DNA of 64,000 nucleotides from Sympetrum striolatum (GCA_947579665.1 OX388348.1:6758001-6822000), one strand, 5' to 3'. Shown: positions 1 through 11,819, counted from the first letter of the stretch. The notes: generated by a model from the sequence alone, not told the origin. Numbers and translations are program-made.

Positions 1-2130
1 CCTCTGGGATCTCTTGAGGGACGTCTTCCATGGGACGCGCCTTCGATTTTAGGGAAAATGCTCATACTGTAAGGGTTGCATCCAAAACACGTGTTATCCC
101 TAGGGATTTCTTATCCGCGTTCCCCGAGGCGAAAGGATAAAATGGCCCACCTACATCCAGGGTTCCTGTTTTTTCATTGATGCACCCTATTTAGATATAC
201 TTAGAAAGGTTCCCGAGAGTCATTGAGAATATCTCATCCTTAACATTCTTCTTGTCTGATATTTGATCTTTCGTCTTCCTAGGTGTACTATATTCCAAGG
301 AATTCCTCTTTGCATTCGGGAGACATGGAAGTGGTTCGTAGTTGATTTTCTTGCAGTTTTTATCTTTAAGAATAGTTTTGCTGTTTTTCGAATTTCATAT
401 TAATTTTAAATTACCAAAAATTGATTTTTGCTCCTTAAATTATTGAAATTGAATTTAACCATGCATATAGGTATGGGGTATCCCAAAAATGACGGATGCA
501 TTTGGAAAATGGACTATTGAAAGCGTGAAATACACCGTACTTTTTTATTTTAAAAAGTTGAATACTCACTGGCATATCACCAAGAATGGAGCAAACGGAA
601 CATTTTCGCTTTTTCTTTTCATTTTTTTGAATGGAACCTCAATTTTTTAATGATCAAGTGAAATAATTCCTAATTTTAAATCAAAAATGCACGAGCTAGG
701 CTAAAATTGATTTTTTTATTCCGAATATCATAGTGGAATCTCAATTTTTACAACAGTGAATTTTTCTATAGATAATTTATTTAATTTCAATTTTCCAAAT
801 TACTGATTATTTACCTTCAACAATACGCGTACAAAACCTGACGATTACTCAATTATAATGTTACTTATCGGTTTACTTAAGAAGTGTTTGCACACATATG
901 TCGATGTACTTGTGTGTACCTTGATTACAATTCTAGCTGCCTCATTTATATCATAATTTTGTGGGATCAATTTTGATTCGCAGATAATTATGGCATTTAT
1001 TTGTTTAAATAGGTTATTTTTTCGTACAATAATGCATATTTTCTTCATTAATTGTTTCAACTCAGCAGAGATCATTACATCCTCCGCAATTCACCGAAAT
1101 TTCACCTCCACAAGAATAGCTCTTGACTGATAAAGCTTTTGCAATCAAAATATAATCAATAACCCTTAAATTTCTTTGTTGGACTCCTGAGGTAATTGGA
1201 AGTGAATCTTGCCTTTTCAAAATATAACATACTACCGTGCATCTTTCGAATGTATTTCACTTTCTCTATTTCATGTTTCTTAGTCAAAGTTAGAAATTAA
1301 GAGAACCAATAAAGTTCTCTACTATAATTAAATAACCATCAGTTGATTTCTTTTGCTCTCAAATTCTTTCTGGTCGAGTTTATTCTGTGGAGTAAGTTTT
1401 TTTTGTAATTTGGTGGTAATGGAATGAGAATTTATGTCATGTAACTATTTTTAACGATAAAATTATTGTAAAATTAATTATTTCAGATATTTTTGTCTAC
1501 TTTATCTCTATCCAATAATCAGACCCAACATACGTAGCTTCTTGGGAAATTCTGCTTATGTTGCAATGCACATAACATTCTGAAAATTACTCTGGGTATG
1601 TTAAAGGTACTTACTCACCGTACCTAATATTTTATCTTATCCCTCGCGAACATAAAGCGCGAATAATTTGAAACCTTATTTTTAATGCCCAAATAATTTT
1701 TGGATAGATTTTCGGCTAAAACAAAAAGGAAATTGCAGGTTCTCGATTTATAATATAAAATCAATTCATTTTCCTCAGGAAACCCCGGTCCAGTATTTAT
1801 CAGAGTGTGCACAGTTTGATAATTAGTAAATGCAAATATTTAAAATAAAATGCATAGGATATTATAGGAGACTAATGATTATCTCATTCCATTTTCTATA
1901 TCTTCGTCTTTCCTTACAAATAAATGTATCTGAAATGAATTCGGGAAATCCATTAATATTACTGGTTTTCGTAGTCTATATCACATTCATTAAATATCAT
2001 GTCATTGCTCTTCAGAATTTAACCACGCTCTTAGCCATCCTCATTAGTTAAAATGACCAATATGCTTGCGAAGAAGCCTTCTAGTATATTCCCATTCTCA
2101 TTTCCGATCCCATGCAACAAGATTCATCAG
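1..2130. other. AT-rich sequence without recognisable genes
   Basis: All six frames are broken by frequent stops, and the ORFs here (up to 76 codons) show no domain or motif I recognise. No strong inverted or tandem repeat was seen by eye. Confidence 0.6.
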
Positions 2131-2139
2131 CGGGGAGTA

Positions 2140-2600
2140 TCATGGGTTGTGTGTTTTCTCCTCATTCCTTCGTCGCCGCCGAAGTTGTTTTCCTTGCGTA
2201 ACTAAGTCGTCTCCGACAATGGCTTAGGGATGAGTAATTCAGTGAGAGAACAAGGCCTTTCCATACAAGATCCATCCCTCTTCCTCACAAAGACTTCTCT
2301 ATACACCGCCGAATGTTGAGCTTCCCACAGCAATCTCTGCGGGAAATCACGCCACCCTTCCCGCCCTCCCGCCTTCCCGTTGCCCAATCCCAACGGACTC
2401 CCGACTTCCGCCAATCACGGTTATCGCTCTTTCCCGCCCTTTTTCTCTCGGGACACCGCGTTATCGCCGTCAAAGTGTCGCTCGGACGAGACGGAGATGT
2501 GCGACCGCCTGTTTATCCTTATTTTCCCGATGATAGAACGGAGACGGACATATCTAAAAGCTTGCATTGGCGCCAATGATTTTATCTTTTACCTATTTCA
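2140..2600. other. GC-richer, CpG-containing island
   Basis: This stretch is clearly richer in G and C than its flanks and has many CpG steps, for example around 2165-2215 and 2335-2520. Both strands carry overlapping ORFs of 60-90 codons (2202-2414 minus, 2313-2579 plus, 2380-2613 plus). None has a motif, and the overlap on both strands suggests composition rather than coding. CCAAT-type boxes occur near 2380 and 2411. It could be a regulatory island or promoter-like segment, but no adjoining gene is visible. Confidence 0.35.
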
Positions 2601-2774
2601 AACGATTTTCTGAGTACAGGTTTCATCTTTACATTTACATGTAAACCCTGCAATCCGCCAGTGGTGCGTGGCAGGGGGTGTAAAACTCTGAGATCCTTAT
2701 CTAACCTGGAGAGTTATTAGCTTCTCTAATACTTCGTGGGAAAAACGACCATAAGTAACTATGAGTCTTGGCAA

Positions 2775-3254
2775 CTACTTCCCTGTATCGCTTTTTTTCT
2801 TCCGAAGATTGCGTAAGTTTATAACTGGGATAACAATATCAGTTACATCCTCCCAGAAATCGGTAGTGATAAATTTACTAAAAATCTTCCGTCGATATTT
2901 GAGTTTTCTATCAATAAAAGAGTTCCATCCGAGGGATTCTATCACAGCCGAAACACCGCTGTCAAATCTGAAATCTCCCTTCACGAACCTTGCTGCTTTA
3001 CGTTGAACCATCTAAAGATCGGAAATTAATCCTACTTCGTTAGGATCCCAAATCGCTCAGCAATAATCAAGTAGAGGTCGAATCAGGGAAAAGTACGCTA
3101 TTTCTTTGATTCTAGATGAACATCCCCTCAGAATTCCACTGGCCAACCTTAGCATTCTATTCGCCTTTCCTGTTACACCACAAATATGCTCTTTGAAGGA
3201 AAAATTACTGCTGAGCGTAATTCCTAGGTATTTATGATGCATCACGAGCTCCAA
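2775..3254 (-). pseudogene. LINE ORF2 thumb and C-terminal region
   Basis: At 3254-3057 the frame reads HHKYLGITLSSNFSFKEHI, then KANRMLRL, LRGCSSRIKE and SLIRPLLDYC. This is the usual block after the palm in CR1/L2/Jockey-type proteins. At 3011-2775 it reads VQRKAARFVKGDFRFDSGVS and ESLGWNSFIDRKLKYRRKIF, the equally typical C-terminal block. A frameshift lies between about 3057 and 3011. Both parts agree with the RT pieces upstream, so they are one decayed ORF. Confidence 0.9.
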
Positions 3255-3269
3255 GGGATTTCCTGAAAT

Positions 3270-3506
3270 TCAATATGGTACGCAGGTAACGTTAGTGGAC
3301 CGCATAAAAGTCATGGCAACGCACTTCTTTACATTCAGCTCGAGCTGCCAATCGCTACACCAACCCGAAATAATATTCAGATCGTTCTGCAAACAACCAG
3401 TGTCATCTTGAGTTACGATCTCTCTATACACAACAGTATCATCAGCGAATAACATAACCTTGCATTTAACATTACCTTCAGCATCGTTAATATATTTCAG
3501 GAACAA
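3270..3506 (-). pseudogene. LINE reverse transcriptase, palm motif C block (FADD)
   Basis: The segment contains VMLFADDTVVY, the motif C of non-LTR reverse transcriptases, with the FADD codons at 3449-3438. It is followed by LQNDLNIISGWCSDWQLELN and VKKC, the conserved stretch after the active site. Both catalytic Asp residues of this motif are kept. The frame continues with one shift into the thumb block below 3254. Confidence 0.9.
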
Positions 3507-3611
3507 TTAGTGCTAATTCACTTACCTGTGGAGCACCGGATGTGACGCGAACCTCATCAGATAAAATTCCATCCAACCCAACTCGCAGCGATCTGTCGCC
3601 GTGAAATTACT

Positions 3612-3848
3612 TTATCCAACAACTTTTCCGTTAATCCCGTAAGCCATCAACTTATGAATTAATTTTAGATGCGATACTCGATCGAAAGCTTTTCTGAAAT
3701 ATAGAAATTTGGTGCCTGTTCTTATTCCCTTATCAGCTGCTTCAACTACATCGTTGAGAAAAAGGGCTAACTGGGTATCATATGACATACCTTTACGGAA
3801 ACCGTGTTGACACTGACTAATTGCCCCCTTATCACATAATAAACGCAT
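3612..3848 (-). pseudogene. LINE reverse transcriptase, palm motif A block
   Basis: The frame carries QHGFRKGMS and then FLYFRKAFDRVSH, matching the fingers and motif A region of non-LTR reverse transcriptases. Motif A normally reads LDF.KAFD, and its first Asp binds the catalytic metal. Here that codon (3701-3699, minus strand) is TAT, giving Tyr instead of Asp, which one base change from GAT would explain. This copy therefore lacks a key catalytic residue besides its frameshifts. The frame runs straight into the next RT block after a shift between 3612 and 3506. Confidence 0.85.
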
Positions 3849-3895
3849 TATTGAATTCGCTATGATGTGTTCGATAGTCTTACAAGAAATTGGCG

Positions 3896-4600
3896 TTAAA
3901 TATATTGGACTTCCAGCTTCGAGGAACGTCCTTTCTTATGAACCGGAGTGATTTGCACTCTTCTCCACGACATTAGTACAACGCCTTCGTCCAAGGTTTT
4001 CCTATAGAGTACTAAAAGAGGGGGAGCAAGTTCGTTCGCCAATGTTTGAATGACGAGTGATGGTGTACTTTCTGGTACTGGTGCTTTCTTCTTGTCTACT
4101 TGTCGCAACAACTTTCCTATTCCATCCACCGACACCTCGATTGGTTCCATCTCTGAATCAACACTCATAAAAAATTCTTTCGCGCGTCCATCTTCTAAAG
4201 TAAAGCTTTCCTGGTAGTGTCGATTAGCTAGATTTGCTTTTTCTACCGATTCAGTAATCGTTAAACCCACGTCATTAGCAAGGCTAGGTACTGAAGACTG
4301 ACCTCCTCGAGATTCTCGGACATATGTCCAAAATTCCTTCTAGTCGCCTCCTAAAGACTAAAAGGGTTGTAGATCTATATACCTGGAGCTCATTCTGCGA
4401 TTCACCCTAAACCAATCTTCGCATCTCCGCATATTTTTGTCGCTCAAGATCAAAGTCTTCTCCGATTTTCTCTAGCTTCTTCATCCGTGCGTGTTATATC
4501 CTTTGCTTCCTATGCAACGCTCGCAACTTGCGTTTCATCCAACGGGTATCCTTATGCTCCCTACCCTTTTTAATTGGGACAAACCTAGCTAAGCCTTCTC
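3896..4600 (-). pseudogene. LINE reverse transcriptase, N-terminal portion
   Basis: The open stretch 4270-3896 reads as the segment before and including the first RT fingers motifs. It has a KKKAP.P segment near 4098, corresponding to the usual KA.GPDG.P, then ELAPPLLVLY, a W.R.QITPVHKKG motif and a stop. The same frame extends upstream beyond 4270 with FWTYVRESRGGQSSVPSL (about 4335-4280). An earlier block at about 4640-4530 encodes SWIEFLRISREGLARFVPIK and RWMKRKLRALH, typical of the linker between endonuclease and RT in CR1-like ORF2 proteins. The usual G-P-D of the KA.GPD motif is altered to V-P-E. The frames are not continuous, so it is a pseudogene. Confidence 0.85.
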
Positions 4601-4656
4601 TTGATATTCGCAGAAATTCTATCCAGCTATCATCAATAGCATTATTACTAAAAAAA

Positions 4657-4720
4657 CATCTACATTTACATTAATACCCTACAAGCCGCCTTTCGGCGTG
4701 TGGCAGGGGGTGTAAACACC
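4657..4720 (-). repeat. Solo 3' end of the same LINE family
   Basis: On the minus strand this segment has the CCCCCTGCCAC box, then a 12-base hairpin CGCC-GAAA-GGCG (4698-4687), then a GGGTATTAATGTAAATGTAG tail ending at about 4657. The same end structure occurs at 2624-2690 and at 27625-27670. Nothing upstream of it (4721-5030) is recognisable as ORF2, so it is either a heavily truncated insertion or the end of a copy whose body was lost. A 14-base direct repeat (4749-4762 and 4771-4784) lies just outside. Confidence 0.7.
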
Positions 4721-5029
4721 AGTCGAATCTAAATTACTTCCTTATTCGGTTAAACTACGGAAAGTTAAACGTTAAACTACGGAAGTCTTTCCTCTTCGCA
4801 TTGATATAATCCCTGAATTCTGAAAATCTCGCTTCATGAAACATATTAACCTGCCGCGGTGGCTTGGGGGACTTTACTATTTCCGCTTTCATAATAAATT
4901 CGATAGAAGAATGGGTAGAAAAGTATGAGTATTAATACTAGTAACAGTAGGTACGTTGCCTATTAAATAAGAGGTCGCCATGTTGCCACAATTATCGTCT
5001 GAACAGTGAAATAATAAATATTCCGATCA

Positions 5030-5785
5030 TTGCAAATACTTAGGATTACGTTTGATAAAAATCTCAATTGGGTAAAACCTATCAATTTAATTGGAGCGAA
5101 GGCATGTTACTCATTACGTGGTGAGGAATGTAAAGGGCAGTAAGTAAGTAAAGTAGCAGGGAAGCAAAAGAAAAGGGATATGCATCGCTTGTAAGACCGA
5201 TTCTTGAATTCGCGACAGCCGTGTGGGATCCATATCAATGTTGTCGAGCAATGAAATTAGAAAAAGTATGTACAAAGGAAAGCAACTCGATATGTAATGG
5301 GAAGATATAGAAAAACGGACCGCGTCACAGAAATGTTAAAGACTTGGGTGGGATACGTTAGACAAAAGGAGAAAAATAAATCGACTAGGTTGTATTTACA
5401 ACATAACTTCCGGTAAAACCTGTTGAAAGGCATTTGAAGATGCTACGGAGAAACCAGAATTCCGCGGAAAAGATAGCCATGAATAAAAAATTAAGCCTCG
5501 GCGGCAAAGAATGGACATCACGAAATATTCTTTTCGTAACAGAGACATTTCAGAATGGAATAAGTTACCTGGATCGCTCTTAAGCCCCTTGCCTAAAAAT
5601 ACAATATCTCTTAAAAAGAAATGTTTTAATGTATTGTAGTAGATAAGTATAATATAGAATGTAAGAGCATTTTAGTAATGTAGAATTTCTGGAGGAAGTA
5701 AGGGATTGCTCGGCAGGGTTATGCACGGTGGGGTTTTACCCTGGGACCGCTACGGAAGCCGAGAAGGCCTGTCATGAAAAATCCA
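5030..5785 (+). mobile_element. Second LINE family, 3' fragment with ORF2 C-terminus
   Basis: The plus strand encodes, across frameshifts, the end of an ORF2 protein. About 5045-5140 gives an LNW.KPINLIGAKACYSL segment. About 5178-5245 gives YASLVRPILEFATAVWDPYQ. About 5268-5370 gives VQRKATRYVMGRYRKTDRV followed by TEMLKTWVGYVRQKE. About 5537-5640 gives RDISEWNKLPGSLLSPLP and SLKKKCFNVL. Its closing WN.LP segment differs from the FFPR...WN closing of the 25-27 kb element, so it is a different family. The sequence to about 5785 is probably 3' UTR. It lies antiparallel to, and between, two minus-strand LINE pieces. Confidence 0.85.
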
Positions 5786-6149
5786 GAAATAGCAATTTAT
5801 AGGTCATGTGTATGTATTTAGATGAACCACTGTCATGTACTATGTATTAATGTGTAACATTTTGTAACAGATATCCCCATTTATAAATTGAAACGATTTG
5901 TTACCATGTATATATAGATTTAAATTTGCATTTAGCATTTCTAACAAAAGGTTTATGTACGTTTAAGTGGTAGTATGTATGTAAGTATATTTATGTTTGT
6001 AGAAAAACTGCCACCTGGCTGACAGCTATCAAGAGTAGTTATCAAATGATAATAATAACTGCAGTTAAGACATCGTGTCTGAAATTCCAGCAATAATATT
6101 TCATTCTCAGTTGATCATCGATCGTAACCTTCTTATTAAATTGTTCTGA

Positions 6150-6850
6150 AGCGTGAAGAGAAAACGTATCTATCAATGTCTGCGATATAGTCTTTTCCCT
6201 ACCGGAGTGCGAACTCGATTAATTCTCCCAATCAATATGGGGAAGGATAATATCACCTCATACAACTATGATAAGTTCCTTCACTTTCTTCCGAATATTC
6301 TCAAACGAATCAGCCAGTTACTCTGTACATCCGATGTCGCCACCTGGAGGCTGATAAAACGAAAAAAATACCTTCTTTCCATTCCATCCAAGAACCGAGC
6401 ATCATACCATCTCGCATGTGCCGTTCTTTAAGAAGTCAACGCACTAGCTCTTTCAAGATTCCTTTACAGCGATAAAAACCCCACCGCCCATTCCACACAG
6501 TCGATCTTAACGACAAACAATATAATCTGGAGGAAATATCTCACCTGATGAAATATCTTCGTTTAACCATCTCTCGGTTCCTATCACGATACCCGCACTA
6601 GTGCTTCTCGTGACTAAGATTTTTAAATCTCTCACATTGCTCTATGAAATGGGGCATCTTCTCATATTAAACGTTGAATTACCAGAGGCAAGTTCTTATT
6701 TCCTGAAACAATTATAAGCTCGTTTCTTTGTTCTAAGCTCGCACTTATCCCCTTTCCCAAGACCTTAATTGCTTTTTGAAAATAATTATCCATTTATCCT
6801 CTTTTTTCTCACCATTTACTGCGGGAGTTCCGCTGCGTCTGCAGAAAACC
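6150..6850 (-). pseudogene. LINE endonuclease (AP-endonuclease-like) fragment
   Basis: Read on the minus strand, about 6600-6550 gives ERWLNEDISSGEIFPPDYIV, the usual ETWL...I...E..P..Y motif of LINE endonucleases. About 6500-6465 gives GMGGGVFIAVKES. About 6365-6330 gives FYQPPGGDIGCTE, equivalent to the YRPP motif. About 6255-6220 gives GDIILPHIDWEN, equivalent to the GDFNLP.I.W motif. Several stops and shifts separate the pieces. It resembles the endonuclease of the 25.4-25.9 kb copy. It could be the displaced 5' half of the 2.6-4.65 kb element, split by later insertions, or a separate copy. Confidence 0.8.
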
Positions 6851-9800
6851 TTTTTTCATGTTTATGTTGGGCGAATGCCGAAATAGTGGAGTGAGAATGC
6901 AATATTTATAAACAACAGCAGATTATTATTCTTCTTCGTATGAAAACATTTGGATAATAATTTTACTGAAAGCTTTAGTATGTATAAATATCAGTATTCG
7001 TAAAGTATATGAGCTTTCATTCTGCTTTATTTTCTTCTTCGTCCTTAGTTTCTACGAATTTCATGAAGATTCTCAAACACCTCAAGTTCTCACATACTTG
7101 AGAATATTATTATTAATGTTTTTAACTTACTTACTCACTCGCTTGAATTACTTGTGAAATTTCAGAAAATTCCAAGAAAACTTTAATAAATCAAAACGTT
7201 TATCTTAAAAATCACAAAAAGTAAAATAAGCTAAATTTATTATTGCAATAATTGTAAACTATCATAAATATATTATAATAACAATTATGGTATTATAATA
7301 ACAATATGGGTGCACGCCCTTATGTGCAAAGTCACCTTAACCCTTTCCTTAATTATTATTCTGTTTTTACCCGAAGTAGTCATAGTTCTAACCTGAATCT
7401 CTCAATAATCATTGAAATCATAAATCTTATTCAAAGCAGTTCAATCTTACAGTTTTTAATTAAGTCCATACCAACACAGTTATCACATTCTCGGCTCATA
7501 GAATGAGGAAAGTAGAACTATAACACTCCATCGATAGCTATGCTTCTCCCGTTATTGTCGTTAACTTCAAAAATTACCTCATTTAATTATGAGAAATTCG
7601 ATCTTATTTGCGGAGAGAAAAAAGCCATTATCTTCGTAATATTCCATGGAATACATTTGATCGAAGTGTCATCATAGGAAGTGAACCGGAGATGTTTATG
7701 GTGCATTTCATTAACAATTTACAGGTTGTTGTGACAAATTTGAATAAAATGTAAATGATTCTCATTTCGAATGCATGCCTGTCTGTCAAGAGTGATTATG
7801 AATGAGAATTAAGGATGGAAAAGTGTTCACTTCGCGATTTGCATGCAAAACATGGAAATCGTAGCTATTTTGGGTATGAATCCGAAACGATCAAATTCAA
7901 CAAACGCTTTGACAGAATTGATACTTTCTGATTTCCGTTTAGTAAATGAATATTTTCTATAGCTTCGATATTGTAGACTATTCACGTATTTCTGCTTGTT
8001 TGTGCTTTCATTATTTGCTAAGAGCCGTACATTTTAGATACAATTTATGATCATTACCATTATTGGATGAACATTGGAAATGCTTGATAAAAGGGTTACA
8101 TCGAAGTGAAAAGGAAATATCCCTCTGAGTCAACGTGTGAAGATGAGGAATATAAATCATTGCAAATTCCATGTGTGTGAGTAAAGAAAAGCAGCTTTTC
8201 TAAACTTGATCTACACTTTCCTATTCATGTCTAAAGTTTTCATATTACTTAAAGACTTCCTTATTTACCATCGTCCCTCACTTACACGTAAGGATACGAA
8301 CTCAGCCGTAGCAGAAAATCGTAATTACGCAGATTAATAGTAGATTCTTGCAATGAAAACAATAGCCGACTAAGTTTTGAAAAATAGCGTGCGTAAGTAA
8401 ATCATAGATGGCAGTAGCAAATGATTAATGTTGGAGAGAAAGTAATTGAAATGAAATCTACAATTTAATTTAATATGCTTGGCATCATAGAGAGTGGAGT
8501 TATGATTTTATCTTTATGGAAAAAGACAAGCATATGAGAAGGTGATTTTGCAGAATTTTTTTTCGTTATGGGGAGGATTGAGTCATTAATATATATTCTC
8601 CAATGATTAGACATTTTGAGTTTTAATGGCTGTCCCATGATTAAAAACTTTCAGGATATGTGTAAGAGTCTGAATTCAACATGTGCGACTTTTACACCGA
8701 TGTTTACTCTTGTTTGGCAGACCTTCAGCGTCATCGGACGGTAAAATTGGAAACATCTATTTATCTGCTTAAGAATAGACACAATAATACCGTAATTTTG
8801 GTCGAATACAAATTGAAATTAGTACCAATCTATACGGTGCAGGGGTTTATTTTCCTTGAGGACGTTCCTGTTGATTTCTTTCGGATTATTTCGTTTGAAA
8901 ATTTCCTTTCCCGTTTCCTTAAAATATGTTTGTAAAATCTGTCTTTATAGTAAAACTACTCAAAAACTACTATTTCCTAATGCTGTTGCTTTTTATCTTT
9001 TGGTAAAGGTTGAGGAAATATTTTACCCTCATTTTAAAGGGCGAAATAGGAAGGAAATAACAAATGAGAGTGAGAGAGCGTAAAAAGTGGGAAATAAAAT
9101 TTCACTACCACTAGCGGTAGACTTTCGGAAGTGGCAAAATTTCTCGCGAGACACGTGCTTCCTCAGGAAATCCTCCATTTTATTAGACGGGAGGCGACGT
9201 CGACCGAAAAAACTCTTTTCCTCCGATTGCAACGCCTCCACGTGATGCAATTTGGAGTTAAGAAGCAGAGCTCAAATGAGGGCGAAAATGGATCCGTAAG
9301 TGAATACAGGGAAGACAACTGTCGTTAAGGAAACGAAGAAAACATAGAAGACGTCGTTTCTTAGGCGAGAAAGCCACTTTGCTCCTCTTCAACTTGTTCG
9401 ATATATCAACTGTGTTTATCAACTCTTCCGATAGACGTCTCCCTTAATTGATGGACGCTCTAGTCTGAGGTGCAGTACTAAACGGGATGCTGGTGGTTCG
9501 TTGGAGATTTCGAAAGAAACTTGAATACGGAACTGAATAACTAACCTTTCTTTGTTCATGTTTTGAAAGGTTGTGATAAGATGACTCTCTCCTGTCGATT
9601 GCATGAACCAGGTTAAGTGAAAGCCGCGTGTTAAGGAGGATGGCGTAGTCATGGGGATATTACATCTATTTATTTATGTTTCAGTTGAAAATGAAGAGAG
9701 ATGCTCTCAGGATCTTTTGAATTTATTTTACACCGTTAAAAAAGTCTCTTCCATAGTCAAGATAGATTGAGATATCCAGGAAGTCCTGGAACTAAAATTC

Positions 9801-10620
9801 GTATTGTGAAGTAACACCATTAGCTTCCTCACCATATTTTTGAGTGCGCCTTCTTTTGATACTTCATTTCCACCTTTTTTCATTCTTCGACGATGCATTT
9901 TTCACCCGATTGACTGGAAGTTTTTCAACAGCGAGATATCGTCAAGATCTCTCCAAAACTACGCTCAGCAAACACTGCCGATCTGATTATTTGTTTACAA
10001 TGTGAAATATCGAAAGAAAGAACATTAAACTGTATTTAATGCAATTTTCTACTATGGGACGAAACTGATGCGAAATATCTCGTGCTATCTCTTAGCAACG
10101 AATATCGCACCGGGAGCAGGATGACAATTTCTCGGTTTCGAATTATCCCTTTTCACTGAAACATGAGATTTAAATGTTGGAAGAGGCTCTGAAGAGAAGG
10201 GAATAGCACAGAAAAAAGGTAATCTAAATAAGATATCCACAGAGACGAAAAAAAAATTAGGCAGAATATTGGCAGTAGTTATTTGCGAAACAGAAATAAT
10301 TCACCTTATAAAAGATTAGCTTCTTAAACGATTTTTTAAATGTTTCTTGTGACTAAAGTTACCCGTGTATTATGTGGGATAACTCCTTAAGCGAAATTCT
10401 TTGCCGCGGGATTTTATTGTATATGCTGGGGAATCTAAAATGTGTAATAAGAAGATAGTTTGGTGGTCCATGAGCATGGTCTTAGGTAATTTTAATAATT
10501 CAACTATCCAAAATTAATATTACATCATAGTGTTATTCTTTTCATTGTATACCAGAAACAATTCTATTTTTCATCGAATGCGCAATCTAATGTAGTAGGA
10601 AGTGGAAAGGCTAATTATGC
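6851..10620. other. AT-rich sequence without recognisable genes
   Basis: Short ORFs only, with no motif I can name. Around 9020-9330 the composition is somewhat richer in G and C, with overlapping ORFs on both strands that look like chance. Confidence 0.55.
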
Positions 10621-10622
10621 AC

Positions 10623-11819
10623 AGGGCAAGGTTGCCTTATTTGGAACATTTTTTTTTCTTTTTTTTTCATTACTAATTATTCAACGGCAAACTTTAATGC
10701 TGTAAAATTTACTTCATACATTCCCCTTTCATCTGGTAGTTTTATATTTGCGGTATATTATTCTTGAAATAAATTAAGTGGAAAAAACCGAACTAATGCT
10801 AACGGTCCAAATTAGGAAACCGGTTGCCTAATTTGGACTCACAGTCTCCCAGGTTGGACCGTGTTGCCCCTAAACCATAATGCCCCATAATTATTAGGAA
10901 GGCGTTTGCAGGGAGGAGAGTTACATTGCGTGGGTCCAAACTTTCAAACTACAATGTAAATCACCACAATGCATTCTCTTATTTAGCCAGTAAGGAGAAT
11001 ATGTTTTAACCCCCGTTTGTGCCTTTCCACTGACCCTCTCACACCACTCTTCCCAGAATGCACCTAGCTCTTCCCTCGCCATATCATCTACATTCCCTTA
11101 TCCTTTCCTATCACCTTTCCTACATCCAGCCTTCCCCGTTATTTCGAGTATACATAACACTGAAAATGTATTCCAGATTTTGTACCTGATGATGACGTCT
11201 ATGCCTCGAGACGTTCCATTAAAAATTCAGTAGACTAAAACAAAGTTAATTTATTCTTACACTCCATACACTTTGGCACAGCCACCTTCATGTGTTTTTT
11301 GTCCCATTTCCCTTACGTACCCCATTTTTCCATCATGAAAACCTATACAAATAATCGCAAAAATATATTAGATATTTATTTTGGAAATAAAATTATTAAA
11401 TATACATAAGTAATTAATTTCCTAATTACATCATTCAATAGTCTCCTAAAATAGAAACACGGTGGTTCAACTTAGGCAACATGTTCCCGTCGAAATAATA
11501 TTGGTGCCGGACGAACACACCAGGATTGACACGCATATGCAGTATGTCTATGGTAGCTAATATGATTCGGGTTAAAAGTGTTCCATAGGAAGAGTGATTA
11601 CTTACTTTTACTTGAGCAAGTAGCTTACGTACTGAGGGTAAATAATTATAGCACAACCAACCAAATCACACCAACGACCATCCACGCCGGAAAAATGACT
11701 CCAACTCTCTGACCGTCTTGTCAAGTGCCCTAGATGGTATCACCACCTAGAACTGCCAACTCTAAACATATTCGTAAGGAGGGAATACTAATGCGGTCCA
11801 ATTTAGGCAACCTTCCCCT
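10623..11819. mobile_element. Non-autonomous DNA transposon with 25-bp terminal inverted repeats
   Basis: The left end, starting AGGGCAAGGTTGCC (10623-10647), and the reverse complement of the right end, starting AGGGGAAGGTTGCC (11795-11819), match at 21 of 25 positions. Related motifs recur inside. An inverted pair GTCCAAATTAGG...CCTAATTTGGAC lies at about 10806-10840, GGTTGGACCG near 10853, and TTCAACTTAGGCAACATG near 11466. No transposase is visible; the longest ORF (11435-11656 minus) has no known motif. Subterminal repeats of this kind suggest a pogo/Tc1-like or hAT-like non-autonomous element, which is inference. Clear target duplications were not seen. Confidence 0.65.
11184..11215. 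repeat. Short repeat motif of the CGAAACC / TGATGATGA type
   Basis: A CCTGATGATGACGTCT segment followed by a degenerate CTCGAGACGTT resembles the paired motif seen at 14951, 31755, 43864 and 62211. It lies inside the 10.6-11.8 kb TIR element and may be a small nested element. Confidence 0.3.

Larger units (their letters stand above)
2624..4655 (-). mobile_element. Decayed non-LTR retrotransposon (CR1/L2/Jockey-type LINE), 5' part missing
   Basis: The minus strand carries, in order, the linker before the reverse transcriptase (about 4640-4260), the RT domain (about 4270-3060) and the C-terminal region (3011-2775). It ends in a 3' tail at about 2690-2624, where the minus strand reads through a CCCCCTGCCAC box into an ATTTACAT-type end. 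The endonuclease half is absent from this piece, as in a 5'-truncated LINE. The body breaks off near 4640-4657, exactly where the 3' end of another copy begins. Frames shift several times, so it is dead. CR1/L2/Jockey placement is inferred from the RT and tail motifs; a tree would be needed for a clade name. Confidence 0.9.

Noticed and set aside
2761..3006. Plus-strand ORF of 81 codons
   Set aside because: It is the antisense shadow of the LINE C-terminal region on the minus strand.
6153..6431. Plus-strand ORF of 92 codons
   Set aside because: It is the antisense shadow of the LINE endonuclease fragment, whose motifs are clear on the minus strand.
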